From Flavobacterium sp. SUN046 (GTDB lineage: Bacteria; Bacteroidota; Bacteroidia; Flavobacteriales; Flavobacteriaceae), in NCBI RefSeq assembly GCF_028867965.1, contig NZ_JAPQNT010000002.1, positions 310,001 through 374,000 of the forward strand: a stretch of 64,000 nucleotides of DNA. The letters are read 5' to 3'. The notes beneath the pieces are model-generated. The model ran no database searches. It worked only from the letters and a program-made list of their open reading frames with translations, and was not told the origin of the DNA. Of the stretch, positions 52,312-62,287 are shown one piece after another; position 1 is the stretch's first letter, and each line of letters opens with the position of its first letter. Position numbers and translations under genes: made by a program.

Positions 52312-52421
52312 AATAGGTATTTTTTGGTTTATTAAGCAAATATAAACAAATTAGAATGTTCTCAAAATAGATGGTATTATTTTAAGAATTATTTGCAATA
52401 TTACGTAAGGTTATAGTAAGT

Positions 52422-53033
52422 TTAAATTTGTTTTTTCTTAAAATCTTCAATTTTTTTTAATTGATGTTTATAGACTACAACAGTGTTTCCTGAAAAGTCA
52501 GAAATACTTCTTTTTCTGGAATTTGTTAGAAAAAGTATCAGACTTGTGAATAAAAAAATGTAGGTTAAACCCAATTGACTGTAAAACATTTTCGGATTCA
52601 GACTGCTAATATAATTAGATTGTTCCATAAATTTTGCGCTATTATAAAAATCTGCATCTGCACGAGTAACAGCAATTACATTAGTAACTAAAGCAGTTAA
52701 AGCTAGAACTAATGAAGGCAAATTTCTTAAAAATGCATCTTTATAATTAATTGCTGTTCCGTCAATTTTGAGTATTTGCATATTCATTAGTAATTTTCCT
52801 GGAGTTGCACCATATTTTACAGGTAAATAAATGTAATAAAACAATGAAATTAAGTTAGTTAAAGGAAGTGTTATGTAAAAATTAGTGAGATTGACACTAT
52901 TTAATATTGCTGAAATCACTATCAAAGGTGTTAAGAATAATCCGTCTAGGAGTAGTGCGGCAAAGCGATGGCCAAAGCTTCCATAAAGGTTTTTAAAAGA
53001 TTCGTTAAATGGTGTTGGTAAAGGTTCGTTCAT
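52422..53033 (-). CDS. RDD-family membrane protein
   Basis: The 203-residue protein has the RDD signature: RFAALLLDGLFLTPLIVISA (R and D in the first helix), then YYIYLPVKYGATPGKLLMNM and DAFLRNLPSLVLALTALVTN. It has four or five membrane helices. Role unknown; often found with stress or envelope genes. It follows the small secreted gene at 53041 by 7 bp, so the two are probably co-transcribed. Confidence 0.82.
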   Translation of the reverse strand: MNEPLPTPFNESFKNLYGSFGHRFAALLLDGLFLTPLIVISAILNSVNLTNFYITLPLTNLISLFYYIYLPVKYGATPGKLLMNMQILKIDGTAINYKDAFLRNLPSLVLALTALVTNVIAVTRADADFYNSAKFMEQSNYISSLNPKMFYSQLGLTYIFLFTSLILFLTNSRKRSISDFSGNTVVVYKHQLKKIEDFKKKQI

Positions 53034-53040
53034 TTTGGTT

Positions 53041-53394
53041 TTAATTTATTATTGTAATGTCTTTTTCTCGTTTAATTATGAATTCTGGTTTTCCTTTGTA
53101 CATTTTTACAGTTGCAGTTACACAAATTGTTTTTCCGAGTAGAAACTGCATTGGATTGTAACTAAAATTTTTCAAATGTTTTTCTTTAATTATAATAGTA
53201 AATTTATTATCAGGATACGCTTTTTCACCAAAATTTAAAAATGTAATATAGTTGTGGTGCGATTTGAATGTTGTAGTAACTCTTTCACAAATGGTTATTT
53301 CTTGTCCTTCATATTTTGCTATACTGTCAAGAATTATTTTTTCTTGCGAGTAGGTTAGTGGTGATAATAACAGAAATAAAAACCATTTTTTCAT
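53041..53394 (-). CDS. Small secreted protein, paralogue A
   Basis: The 117-residue protein has a signal peptide (MKKWFLFLLLSPLTYS) and the repeated wording YEGQEITICERVTTTF, FLNFGEKAYPDNKFTIIIKE and GKTICVTATVKMYKGKPEFI. This five-strand pattern suggests an OB-like fold. It is clearly a paralogue of the protein at 54796-55149. The alcohol dehydrogenase gene lies between the two copies. Function unknown. Confidence 0.6.
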   Translation of the reverse strand: MKKWFLFLLLSPLTYSQEKIILDSIAKYEGQEITICERVTTTFKSHHNYITFLNFGEKAYPDNKFTIIIKEKHLKNFSYNPMQFLLGKTICVTATVKMYKGKPEFIIKREKDITIIN

Positions 53395-53504
53395 TTAGTA
53401 AAGTTATTAAACTTATTTGTAAAATCAAGACTTTAGAAATTTTCATCTAATTTTTAATGGTTGTATATTATTGATACTCAAATTTATTGTTTTATTAATT
53501 AGAA

Positions 53505-53546
53505 TTAAAAAAATAAACCACATAAAACTATGTAATATGTGGTTTA
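53505..53546 (-). terminator. Terminator after alcohol dehydrogenase
   Basis: On the minus strand AAACCACATA pairs with TATGTGGTTT (10 bp) and is followed by a T-rich stretch, 40 bp after the stop of the dehydrogenase gene. Confidence 0.75.
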
Positions 53547-53585
53547 AAATTAGCTATTTATTAAAATTAACTTAGAATAACTTTT

Positions 53586-54638
53586 TTATAAAGTAGTCAT
53601 GTCAATTACAAAACGGTATTTAACATCGCTGTTTATCATTCGTTCATACGCTTCGTTAATATCTTGCATTTTGATGATTTCAATTTCAGATACAATATTG
53701 TTTGCACCACAAAAATCTAACATTTCTTGGGTTTCTGCAATTCCGCCAATTAATGATCCAGCAACTGATTTTCTGCCTAGAATCATAGGAACAGAATTTA
53801 AAAACGGATCTAACGGACCTAAATAACCAACTAAAACTAATGTTCCGCTAACTGCTAATGCAGCTACATACGGATTAATGTCATGAATAGTTGGAACGGT
53901 ATCAATGATTAAATCAAATTTTCCTGAAACGGTTGCCATTTGGTTTTCGTCTGTTGAAATAATTACAGTATCTGCACCTAAATCTTTAGCATCTTGAACT
54001 TTATCTAAAGTTCTAGAAAACAAAGTTACTTCGGCACCCAACCCTTTAGCTAGTTTTATAGCCATGTGTCCTAAACCACCCAAACCTACAACGGCAACTT
54101 TACTGCCTTTTCCAACATTCCAATGTTTTAATGGCGACCAAGTTGTTATTCCGGCACAAAGTAACGGAGCAACAGCAGCTAAATTTAAATTAGTTGGTAT
54201 TGTTAACACAAAATGTTCGTCAACAACAATTTTTTCAGAATAACCTCCAAATGTGTGACCACCTATATATTGATCGGCACCATTATAGGTTCCAACCCAA
54301 CCATTAGAACAATATTGCTCTAAATCGTTCTTGCAACTGTCGCAAGTGCTGCATGAGCCAACCAAGCACCCAACACCAGCTAAATCACCAACTTTTAGTT
54401 TGGTTACTTCGCTTCCTATTTTGGTAACTCTTCCTACAATTTCATGACCAGGCACAGATGGATATAATGTTCCGCCCCAATCATTGCGTGCAGTATGCAA
54501 ATCAGAATGACAAACGCCACAATACAAAATTTCAATTTCAATATCGGTTGCAGTAACTTCACGTCGGTTGATATTTAATTCTTTTAAATCGGCAGTAGCT
54601 GCTTCTGTGCCGAATGCTTTCACTAGAGTTGTGTTCAT
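53586..54638 (-). CDS. NAD(P)-dependent zinc alcohol dehydrogenase (YahK/CAD type)
   Basis: The 350-residue enzyme has the catalytic zinc ligands in CGVCHSDLHTARNDW and VPGHEIVGRV. The structural zinc lobe is GSCSTCDSCKNDLEQYC, and the GLGGLGHMAIKLAKG Rossmann motif follows. Length and motifs match the cinnamyl-alcohol/YahK group that reduces aldehydes with NADPH. Single gene with its own terminator. Confidence 0.9.
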   Translation of the reverse strand: MNTTLVKAFGTEAATADLKELNINRREVTATDIEIEILYCGVCHSDLHTARNDWGGTLYPSVPGHEIVGRVTKIGSEVTKLKVGDLAGVGCLVGSCSTCDSCKNDLEQYCSNGWVGTYNGADQYIGGHTFGGYSEKIVVDEHFVLTIPTNLNLAAVAPLLCAGITTWSPLKHWNVGKGSKVAVVGLGGLGHMAIKLAKGLGAEVTLFSRTLDKVQDAKDLGADTVIISTDENQMATVSGKFDLIIDTVPTIHDINPYVAALAVSGTLVLVGYLGPLDPFLNSVPMILGRKSVAGSLIGGIAETQEMLDFCGANNIVSEIEIIKMQDINEAYERMINSDVKYRFVIDMTTL

Positions 54639-54795
54639 AATTTGTTATTTTTCAGAGTATTAAATATTTTTTTTGAAAGTTTTAAAATAATTTTTAATCC
54701 TAAAACTGACGATATAAAGTTAATCAAAGATTGTTATTTGTTACCTAAGTTTAATTATTTAACTTTTATTTAATTTGACCGTACTTTTATGTTTA

Positions 54796-55149
54796 TTATT
54801 GTATCAAAATATCTTTTTCATCTTTTATTATAATTTCTGGCATTCCTTTATAAATAATGACTGTGCCAGTAACACAAACTGTTTTTCCTTTTAAAAAGAT
54901 ACTTGGTTCGTAACTAAAATTAACCAAATCTTTCTCGAAAATGGTAATTATAAATGTCTGATTCGGATAAGGTTTTCCAAAATTCAGCATAGTTGTTTTA
55001 CTGTTTTTTGATAAAAAAGTGCTTTGTACTTTCTCACAAATTGTAACAATTTTACCTTCATATTGATCAATTTTGTTTAAGCTTACTTTTTCTTGAGAAA
55101 AGCTTGATGTAAATGTAAAAAGTAGTAGTAAGAGATTGATTTTTTTCAT
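54796..55149 (-). CDS. Small secreted protein, paralogue B
   Basis: The 117-residue protein (signal MKKINLLLLLFTFTSSFS) shares with 53041-53394 the same length and the segments QYEGKIVTICEKVQSTF, LNFGKPYPNQTFIITIFEKD and GKTVCVTGTVIIYKGMPEII. A local duplication with a dehydrogenase gene between the copies is likely. Its role, perhaps ligand binding in an OB-like fold, is not known. Confidence 0.6.
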   Translation of the reverse strand: MKKINLLLLLFTFTSSFSQEKVSLNKIDQYEGKIVTICEKVQSTFLSKNSKTTMLNFGKPYPNQTFIITIFEKDLVNFSYEPSIFLKGKTVCVTGTVIIYKGMPEIIIKDEKDILIQ

Positions 55150-55258
55150 TTTAAAAAATTAATTAAAATTTTATTATGCAATTATTTAACAAAATTGAAT
55201 AGTATCAAATGTAAATATTTTTTATAATATAAATTTGAATCAAATGTTAATAATATTA

Positions 55259-55762
55259 TCATTCTTCTTCATCGTCATCCAAAAAATCGTCCATATCAAA
55301 ATCATCCATATCAAAATCATTGTATTCGCCTTCAATTGGTGGAACTGCTCCAATTGGATTAAATAGACCCCATTCATCCCAAATATGATTATTAGAATCA
55401 AAATTTGCAACCCAGTCAATAAACAACAATCTAAATGCATCTAATTCTTCACGAATGAGTTTTACATATTCTTGATCTTTGTAGTTCTTCTGAAAACGAA
55501 AACTTCCTACATGAACATACAAGTGCATTGCATGGTCACGTATTATTGCAGCATTTTGCATTCTAATACTGTATAAATCGCCACCTTCGGCTCCAGCTAT
55601 TTTGGCAGTAATTATCATAGCATCTTCAAGCATCAAATGTTTTGTACCTTGAATATATTCATCATCTTCGGGTAATGATGCTAACAAACTTTGAACTAGT
55701 TGAAAAATTAATTCAGCTTTTTTATAAATAGGCAGATTGTTTGTTTTATCTTTTCTTGGCAT
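55259..55762 (-). CDS. Helical protein with acidic tail, unknown function
   Basis: The 167-residue protein has a helical bundle (YKKAELIFQLVQSLLASLPE, MLEDAMIITAKIAGAEGGDL, NAAIIRDHAMHLYVHVGSF) that recalls the four-helix 'avd/S23-like' fold. It ends in a very acidic Asp/Glu tail (DFDMDDFLDDDEEE). No enzyme motif is visible. The tail suggests binding to a basic partner or nucleic-acid protein. Confidence 0.6.
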   Translation of the reverse strand: MPRKDKTNNLPIYKKAELIFQLVQSLLASLPEDDEYIQGTKHLMLEDAMIITAKIAGAEGGDLYSIRMQNAAIIRDHAMHLYVHVGSFRFQKNYKDQEYVKLIREELDAFRLLFIDWVANFDSNNHIWDEWGLFNPIGAVPPIEGEYNDFDMDDFDMDDFLDDDEEE

Positions 55763-55875
55763 AGTTAAGGTTTGATATTGATATGATTAATCAGAATTTT
55801 TAAGGTTTATTTTTAGATTAGTATTTTTATAAAAATAGATAAAAATAAATTAAATATCGAAAGTATTAAACAATA

Positions 55876-55903
55876 AAAAAACCGATTAGTTCCCTAATCG
55901 GTT
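55876..55903 (-). terminator. Terminator after tRNA-Ser
   Basis: AAACCGATTAG/CTAATCGGTTT, an 11-bp stem around TTCC with a T run on the minus strand. It lies 10 bp after the tRNA-Ser end. Confidence 0.85.
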
Positions 55904-55912
55904 TTAATTCAG

Positions 55913-55997
55913 CGGAGAAAGAGGGATTCGAACCCCCGGACCTGTTACAGTCAACAGTTTTCAAGACTGCCGCATTCGACCGCTCTGCCATTTCTCC
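55913..55997 (-). tRNA. tRNA-Ser(TGA)
   Basis: Minus-strand cloverleaf with acceptor GGAGAAA/TTTCTCC, anticodon loop CTTGAAA (TGA), a long class II variable arm, and T-arm with GGTTCGAATCC. This ordinary gene makes a good control for the tRNA-like elements elsewhere in the window. Confidence 0.95.
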
Positions 55998-56073
55998 AGT
56001 TTGAGCGTGCGCAATTCGTTATTGCGAGTGCAAATATAAGAACCTTTTTTAGTTTACCAAATAGATTTTAAAT

Positions 56074-56113
56074 AAAAAAACGATTAATTTTTAATATAAA
56101 AAGTAATCGTTTC
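56074..56113 (-). terminator. Terminator of the ribB gene
   Basis: On the minus strand AAACGATTA pairs with TAATCGTTT (9 bp) and the T run follows. It lies 42 bp after the stop of the gene at 56155. Confidence 0.7.
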
Positions 56114-56154
56114 ATTTTCTAGATATTAGGAGTTGAAAAATCAACTATTCTTTC

Positions 56155-57285
56155 TTAATATCTTACATATTCTGTGATTTCTAATCCATAGCCAATCATT
56201 CCAACTCGTTTGGTTTGCTCAGTATTGGATACTAATCTTATTTTAGAAATGTCAATGTCATGCAAAATTTGTGCACCAATTCCGAAATCTTTAGAATCGA
56301 TAATTATTTTTGGTGCCTTCATTACGCCTTGACTTTGTAATGATTTTAATTCGATAATTCGATTTAATAAACTCACCGATTGCATGTCTTGATTGATGAA
56401 AATTACCGCGCCTTTTCCTTCTTCGTTTATAACTTTAAACATGTCATCAAGCTGTTGGTCTGCATTGTTAGTTAATGTTCCCAATAAATCATTGTTTACT
56501 TGTGATGAATTTATTCGTGTTAAAATTGGTTCATCAGAATTCCAAGTTCCTTTAGTTAATGCAATATGCACTTGTTTGTTGGTTGTTTGAACGTAAGCTC
56601 TCAAGCGAAACGTTCCAAAACGCGTTTCTATGTCAAAATCTTCTTTCTTAACAATTAAGCTATCGTGTTGCATTCTGTAAGCAACTAAATCTTCAATAGA
56701 AACTAATTTCAAATCGAATTTTTTGGCAACATCAACAAGTTGAGGTAAACGCGCCATTGTACCATCTTCATTCATGATTTCCACAATTACACCAGCTGAT
56801 TTTAATCCGGCAAGTCTAGCAAAATCAATAGCAGCTTCGGTATGACCAGTTCGTCTTAAGACACCACCTTGTTTAGCAACTAACGGAAAAATGTGACCAG
56901 GACGCGCTAAATCATGTGGTTTGGTAGTTTCATCTACTAATGATAAAATGGTTTTGGCTCTATCGGCAGCAGAAATTCCTGTTGTGACTCCGTTTCCTTT
57001 TAAATCTACCGAAACCGTGAAAGCAGTTTCCATATGATCGGTATTATTGCTTACCATTGCATGAAGTCCTAATTCTTTGCAACGACTTTCGGTAAGTGGC
57101 GCGCATATTAATCCGCGTCCGTGAGTAGCCATGAAGTTAATCATTTCGGGAGTTACTTTTTCGGCAGCAGCCAAAAAATCGCCTTCATTTTCTCTATCTT
57201 CGTCATCAACTACTATAATTATTTTGCCTTGACGAATATCTTCAATGGCTTCTTCAATAGTGTTGAGTTGTATGTTATCTGACAT
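56155..57285 (-). CDS. ribB: 3,4-dihydroxy-2-butanone 4-phosphate synthase with degenerate GTP cyclohydrolase II half
   Basis: The 376-residue protein's N-terminal half is a complete Rib[33 protein letters not shown] and [16 protein letters not shown]. The C-terminal half (about 210-370) aligns in pattern with RibA, but the zinc and catalytic stretch that should hold three cysteines reads [17 protein letters not shown], without any Cys. So the second activity is probably lost and a separate ribA is expected elsewhere. The enzyme turns ribulose 5-phosphate into dihydroxybutanone phosphate for riboflavin. Confidence 0.9.
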   Translation of the reverse strand: MSDNIQLNTIEEAIEDIRQGKIIIVVDDEDRENEGDFLAAAEKVTPEMINFMATHGRGLICAPLTESRCKELGLHAMVSNNTDHMETAFTVSVDLKGNGVTTGISAADRAKTILSLVDETTKPHDLARPGHIFPLVAKQGGVLRRTGHTEAAIDFARLAGLKSAGVIVEIMNEDGTMARLPQLVDVAKKFDLKLVSIEDLVAYRMQHDSLIVKKEDFDIETRFGTFRLRAYVQTTNKQVHIALTKGTWNSDEPILTRINSSQVNNDLLGTLTNNADQQLDDMFKVINEEGKGAVIFINQDMQSVSLLNRIIELKSLQSQGVMKAPKIIIDSKDFGIGAQILHDIDISKIRLVSNTEQTKRVGMIGYGLEITEYVRY

Positions 57286-57313
57286 CTGTAAAATGTTTTT
57301 GTAAAGTAGTTAT

Positions 57314-59107
57314 TTATTTAATATCAATTTCTTGAAGCACTTTTTTATTGTATAAGTAAATCAAAATATAAAAAGGAAAAGCAATTAATAGTGAAATTAG
57401 TAACCCCGGTTCAATATTTTTTCCAGTTTTTGCTGCAATTTCATCAATATTTTGTTGTGTTTTGTAAGTAAAATATAGAAAAAATAACAAACTAATTGCC
57501 GTAAAAGTTAGGATTAAATTAGTATGTAAAAATAGTAAAGTCAAACTTAAAAGTACTGTAATTCCGTAAAGCAATAATGTGATTTTAAGTTGTTTATGAT
57601 AATCAATAATATTTTCAATCGGATTTATATAGTCGTTTTTTTTCAATTCATCTGTAGTAATTGGTATAATTACTTCAGATTTTTTCACATTCAAAAGTTT
57701 TTTTATAGGCTCTAGTATAGCATCAAAACTTATCATTCCGCCAATATCATTTATAGCTCTGTAAGTTAGTAAAATGGCTAATGGCGTGAGTATCATCGAT
57801 GACATCCAAACGCCAAGAAATGCTGGCATTTGATTTTCTTGAGCAACTCTTTTTCCGAAAGTATTTATAAAGTGAAATACTATAAATATAGCTACAGCAA
57901 ATACGATTGGCATTCCTAATCCGCCTTTTCGTATGATTGAACCAAGAGGCGCTCCAATAAAAAACATTAAAAGACACGAAAAAGCAATCATGAATTTATC
58001 ATAAAGTGCTATCCAATGGCTATTGATGTTTTTTTCTTTCGATTCCATTTCAAATTTAGAACTATCAATTGAAAATCCAGTGTTTTCAATATTGTTTAAA
58101 GCAATTTTGAAAATTTCTTTTTTCTGACTTTCGTTCAAATTTTGTAATAAATCTAAACCTATAAATTTTTTTGTTGGAATTGCTGACGTTGAATTATAAA
58201 AAGTATTTGCAACACCAGTTCTTAGATAAATATTTTCGGCATACGACTTGATGTCTTTTTTATAATTTTTATTAAGTGAATCAATTGTAAATCGCAATTC
58301 ATTGATGTTTAGCATTGTAGTAGTATTAGATACATCAACATTTTGCATATTGTCTTGATTTAATTTCGATAAATCGATATTGATTACATCTCGTTTAAAT
58401 GTACCTTTTGCAAACGGAATTTTATTGCGTTCTTCATAACGCTTTGGGATAATGTCTTCGTAATAATTTCCGTTAGTTAGCACTAGTTTTAAAGTATTTG
58501 AAGATTCACTGCTAACTAATTCTCCTTTTTCAGCCTTGATTACAGTTGTGCTTCCTTCACCATTATCTAGTTTACGATGAATTGTTACACCTTTTAGTAA
58601 ATTTCCTTTTTCACCTAATTTCTTTTCAACTTTGATAGTGTAATTTCCAACTTCACTAAATTGTCCTTCGGCAATAGCCATTGCAGGCTTGACTTGTGCA
58701 ATATTTCGTCTAAAATTAATGAATTTATACTCGGCATACGGAATTACATTATTTGCAAAGAAAAATGATAAAATACTCAATAATAGAATAAATACCGTTA
58801 TACTTTGCATTGATCTTTGAAATGAAATTCCAGATGATTTCATCGCTGCAAATTCATAATTTTCTGCTAAGCTACCAAACGTCATGATTGAAGAAAGCAA
58901 TACCGAAAGCGGTAGTACTAAAGGAACTATTCGTGGCATTGAAAACAAAAGAAATTTTAATACCAATATAAAATCTAAATCTTTACCAGCAAGTTCCGAA
59001 ATGAATAACCAAACAGTTTGTAGTATGAATATAAAAAACAAGATTACAAATACCGTAGTAAATGTAATCAAGAATGTTTTTAATAAGTATTTATCGAGGA
59101 TTTTCAC
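57314..59107 (-). CDS. LptF/LptG-family permease
   Basis: The 597-residue protein has an LptF/G layout: N-terminal helices (KYLLKTFLITFTTVFVILFF), LVLPLSVLLSSIMTFGSLAE with the conserved acidic residue, and a periplasmic beta-jellyroll (EGQFSEVGNYTIKVEKKLG). C-terminal helices follow (APLGSIIRKGGLGMPIVFAV). It is longer than E. coli LptG (about 360), mainly by a C-terminal extension with added membrane segments. It is part of the LptBFG pump for lipopolysaccharide. It follows lolA by 6 bp. Confidence 0.88.
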   Translation of the reverse strand: MKILDKYLLKTFLITFTTVFVILFFIFILQTVWLFISELAGKDLDFILVLKFLLFSMPRIVPLVLPLSVLLSSIMTFGSLAENYEFAAMKSSGISFQRSMQSITVFILLLSILSFFFANNVIPYAEYKFINFRRNIAQVKPAMAIAEGQFSEVGNYTIKVEKKLGEKGNLLKGVTIHRKLDNGEGSTTVIKAEKGELVSSESSNTLKLVLTNGNYYEDIIPKRYEERNKIPFAKGTFKRDVINIDLSKLNQDNMQNVDVSNTTTMLNINELRFTIDSLNKNYKKDIKSYAENIYLRTGVANTFYNSTSAIPTKKFIGLDLLQNLNESQKKEIFKIALNNIENTGFSIDSSKFEMESKEKNINSHWIALYDKFMIAFSCLLMFFIGAPLGSIIRKGGLGMPIVFAVAIFIVFHFINTFGKRVAQENQMPAFLGVWMSSMILTPLAILLTYRAINDIGGMISFDAILEPIKKLLNVKKSEVIIPITTDELKKNDYINPIENIIDYHKQLKITLLLYGITVLLSLTLLFLHTNLILTFTAISLLFFLYFTYKTQQNIDEIAAKTGKNIEPGLLISLLIAFPFYILIYLYNKKVLQEIDIK

Positions 59108-59113
59108 TTCAAA

Positions 59114-59755
59114 TTAATCTAATTTATTGATGTAGTAGTTTGGATATTTACTAGCTACAAAGGTAAATTGATTTTTTGACAATGGCTGATTGGTTTTGAA
59201 AGAATTAACAGTCAAAGTTGTTTTTGTTCCGTTTTTTCCAATCTCGATTAAATTGTAAATAGTTTTTGTTTGCACATCAATTCCAAGAAGAATTTCTTTA
59301 CGTTGGTCTTTAGAATTTGTTGGAGTTAACTTAATGTACTGAATTTTACGACCTTTAATATCTTGAAGAATATCCCAAGTAAATTTGTAACCACTATTAA
59401 AAAAAGTCAACATTTTAGATGGTGTAATCGCTTTTTCATCTGAATCATTTACACTTGAAATGGTAACTTCTTCATCTTCGGGTACAATTGTGTAGGTTTT
59501 TTTACCATCATAAATTTTGGTAACACCCATAAAATTTAAAACATATTTATTTCCTTCAAGAACAACATTTCCTTTACTGTCTTGATTTATATTTTCTTTA
59601 GCGTTATTTAAAGTATATTTAAAATCAATAGTTATGTTTTTATAACTTTTAATTTTAGCAGTAACTTCGTCTAAAAGTACTTTTGCTTTTTTGTCTTGCG
59701 CATTAGTGGTTAAACCAATAAATAATAATAAGGCAATTGACAGAAATTTGTTCAT
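59114..59755 (-). CDS. lolA: Outer-membrane lipoprotein carrier LolA-type protein
   Basis: I start it at 59755 (MNKFLSIALLLFIGLTTNAQ), since the earlier ATG lies inside ftsK. The 213-residue protein has a signal peptide and the beta-sheet LolA fold (AKVLLDEVTAKIKSYKNITI, DFKYTLNNAKENINQDSKGN, KYVLNFMGVTKIYDGKKTY). It carries lipoproteins across the periplasm. Placement between ftsK and an LPS-transport permease is common in this phylum. Confidence 0.85.
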   Translation of the reverse strand: MNKFLSIALLLFIGLTTNAQDKKAKVLLDEVTAKIKSYKNITIDFKYTLNNAKENINQDSKGNVVLEGNKYVLNFMGVTKIYDGKKTYTIVPEDEEVTISSVNDSDEKAITPSKMLTFFNSGYKFTWDILQDIKGRKIQYIKLTPTNSKDQRKEILLGIDVQTKTIYNLIEIGKNGTKTTLTVNSFKTNQPLSKNQFTFVASKYPNYYINKLD

Positions 59756-59759
59756 TTTA

Positions 59760-62246
59760 CTATTTGTTTTGTTCATTACTTAAAAATTGATCGAGAGCAA
59801 CTAAATCAGAAATGTTTACACTTCTGGCTTTGCTGCCTTCAAATGGACCTACAATTCCTGCTGCTTCCAATTGATCAATCAATCTTCCTGCACGGTTGTA
59901 ACCCAGTTTTAGTTTTCTTTGCAATAATGATGCCGAACCTTGTTGTGCAGTAACAATTATTTCGGCAGCTTCTCTAAACATAACATCTCTTTCAGAAATA
60001 TCGATGTCTAATTTCACACTACTTTCTTCACCAACATATTCTGGCAACATGAATGCCGTTGCGTATGCTTTTTGTGAACCAATATAATCTACAATTTTTT
60101 CAACTTCGGGTGTGTCAACGAAGGCACATTGCACACGAACTAAGTCATTTCCGTTAGAAAAAAGTAAATCTCCACGACCAATTAATTGATCTGCACCGCC
60201 TGAATCTAAAATAGTTCTTGAATCGATTTTAGAAGTAACTCTAAAGGCAATACGCGCCGGAAAATTCGCTTTAATCATACCAGTAATTACGTTTACTGAC
60301 GGACGTTGTGTTGCAATAATCAAGTGAATTCCGATGGCACGGGCCAGTTGTGCTAAACGTGCGATTGGAATTTCAACTTCTTTTCCAGCGGTCATAATTA
60401 AATCGGCAAACTCATCAACAACCAAAACGATATAAGGTAGAAATTGGTGTCCGTGTTCAGGATTTAATTTACGTGCTTTAAATTTCTCGTTGTATTCTTT
60501 TATATTACGAACCATCGCATCTTTTAATAAAGAATAACGGTTGTCCATTTCGATACAAAGAGAATTTAATGTATTGATTACTTTACTGTTATCAGTGATG
60601 ATTGCATCTTCTGAATCAGGTAATTTTGCTAAATAATGTCTTTCGATTTTATTAAACAAAGTTAATTCTACTTTCTTTGGATCTACTAAAACAAACTTCA
60701 CTTCGGCAGGATGTTTTTTGTACAATAAAGAAGTTAAAACAGCATTCAATCCAACCGATTTTCCTTGTCCGGTTGCGCCAGCCATTAATAGGTGAGGCAT
60801 TTTGGCTAAATCGAATACAAAAGTTTCGTTCGAAATTGTTTTTCCTAATGCGATTGGTAATTCCATTTCGGCTTCTTGAAATTTAGCAGAAGAAATAACC
60901 GTTTTCATCGGAACCATTGTTGGGTTTTTATTCGGAACTTCAATACCAATAGTACCTTTTCCAGGAATTGGTGCAATAATACGAATTCCTAATGCCGAAA
61001 GTGAAAGCGCAATATCGTCTTCCAAACTTTTAATCTTAGAAATACGAATTCCAGCTTCGGGAACAATTTCATATAATGTTACCGATGGTCCAACAGTAGC
61101 TTTAATTTGTGCAATATCAATTTTGTAGTTGCGAAGTGTTTCTACAATTCGATTTTTATTTTCTTCTAATTCTTCTTGATTGATTGTGATTCCAACGCTT
61201 GCATATTCTTTTAACAAATCAATTGTCGGAAATTTGTAATTTGACAATTCTAAAGTTGGATCAAATAAACCAAAATCGGCTACAAGTCTTGCGGCTAAAT
61301 TATCTTCTACAATATCTTCATCTTGAGGTTTTTCGATGATAAATTCTTCTTCAACAGTTGAAACAACTTCTTGTGGTGTAATTTCTAAAGTTGGAGTAGG
61401 AGTAAGCGGAATATTTTTGGGTTCATTTTTTAAAGTTGGCTCCAATTCAATTTCAGAATAACTTGATATTGTTGGTTTTAACGCTTCTTTATTAACTTCA
61501 AATTGTGTAGTCGGTTTGATGTATGGTTCTTCAATAACAGCATCCAAGTTGTCTTTAGATTCTTCAACGGCATATTCTTCTAAATTATAAGCTCCAGAAT
61601 CGCCATCTGCAATTGAACCTTTCATTTCGGCTAATTCATCTGATGCTTCCTTGTGTTTCTTTTCAAAAAACGTTTTGATTGTATCTGGAGAAATTTTGAT
61701 TTTGAAAATTAAATAAATAATTACTCCAAAAACCAATACTAATAATGTGCCAATTTTACCTATGTAATCTTGAAAAAACAAGTTCATTTCATAGCCAATT
61801 ATTCCGCCAAGTTCAGGAATTGAATTAGCAAAAAATCCGAATAAAATGGATAAAATAATTATGGCAAATAAATCCCAAAACCAAGTTGATTTTAATTTTT
61901 TTAAAGGTAAATCTAAAACTAAAAAAGCACCAGTAACAAAAAATAATTTTACGAATAAAAATGATGCTGCTCCAAAACCTCTGTAAACAAAGAAATCAGC
62001 TAAATATGCACCAAATTTTCCTAACCAATTGTTGGTAGTTTCGTTTCTGTTTGCCAACGCATCAACAGCACTTTGATCTTCTTGACCGTGCATGAAGAAC
62101 GAAATAAATGCCGCCAACAACCCAACAGATAAAAGTACCAAAAGGCAACCCAAAATTACTTTGTATTGCCTTTTCATTTTCCAAGGAAGTTTTTCGCCTA
62201 ATTCCTCTGTTGATTTTTTAGTTTCTTTTTTTACTGTTTTTGCCAT
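59760..62246 (-). CDS. ftsK: DNA translocase FtsK
   Basis: The 828-residue protein has four N-terminal membrane helices (about 27-170) and a variable linker (200-330). The motor domain has GATGQGKSVGLNAVLTSLL (Walker A), YIVLVVDEFADLIMTAGKEV (Walker B) and RPSVNVITGMIKANFPARIA. A C-terminal gamma winged helix that reads KOPS-type DNA sites comes last (LLQRKLKLGYNRAGRLIDQL). It moves DNA through the septum and helps dif recombination at cell division. It stands directly upstream of lolA. Confidence 0.95.
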   Translation of the reverse strand: MAKTVKKETKKSTEELGEKLPWKMKRQYKVILGCLLVLLSVGLLAAFISFFMHGQEDQSAVDALANRNETTNNWLGKFGAYLADFFVYRGFGAASFLFVKLFFVTGAFLVLDLPLKKLKSTWFWDLFAIIILSILFGFFANSIPELGGIIGYEMNLFFQDYIGKIGTLLVLVFGVIIYLIFKIKISPDTIKTFFEKKHKEASDELAEMKGSIADGDSGAYNLEEYAVEESKDNLDAVIEEPYIKPTTQFEVNKEALKPTISSYSEIELEPTLKNEPKNIPLTPTPTLEITPQEVVSTVEEEFIIEKPQDEDIVEDNLAARLVADFGLFDPTLELSNYKFPTIDLLKEYASVGITINQEELEENKNRIVETLRNYKIDIAQIKATVGPSVTLYEIVPEAGIRISKIKSLEDDIALSLSALGIRIIAPIPGKGTIGIEVPNKNPTMVPMKTVISSAKFQEAEMELPIALGKTISNETFVFDLAKMPHLLMAGATGQGKSVGLNAVLTSLLYKKHPAEVKFVLVDPKKVELTLFNKIERHYLAKLPDSEDAIITDNSKVINTLNSLCIEMDNRYSLLKDAMVRNIKEYNEKFKARKLNPEHGHQFLPYIVLVVDEFADLIMTAGKEVEIPIARLAQLARAIGIHLIIATQRPSVNVITGMIKANFPARIAFRVTSKIDSRTILDSGGADQLIGRGDLLFSNGNDLVRVQCAFVDTPEVEKIVDYIGSQKAYATAFMLPEYVGEESSVKLDIDISERDVMFREAAEIIVTAQQGSASLLQRKLKLGYNRAGRLIDQLEAAGIVGPFEGSKARSVNISDLVALDQFLSNEQNK

Positions 62247-62287
62247 TCGAGATTAAATAGATGCTATAAAAATAGAAATTTTTAGTG

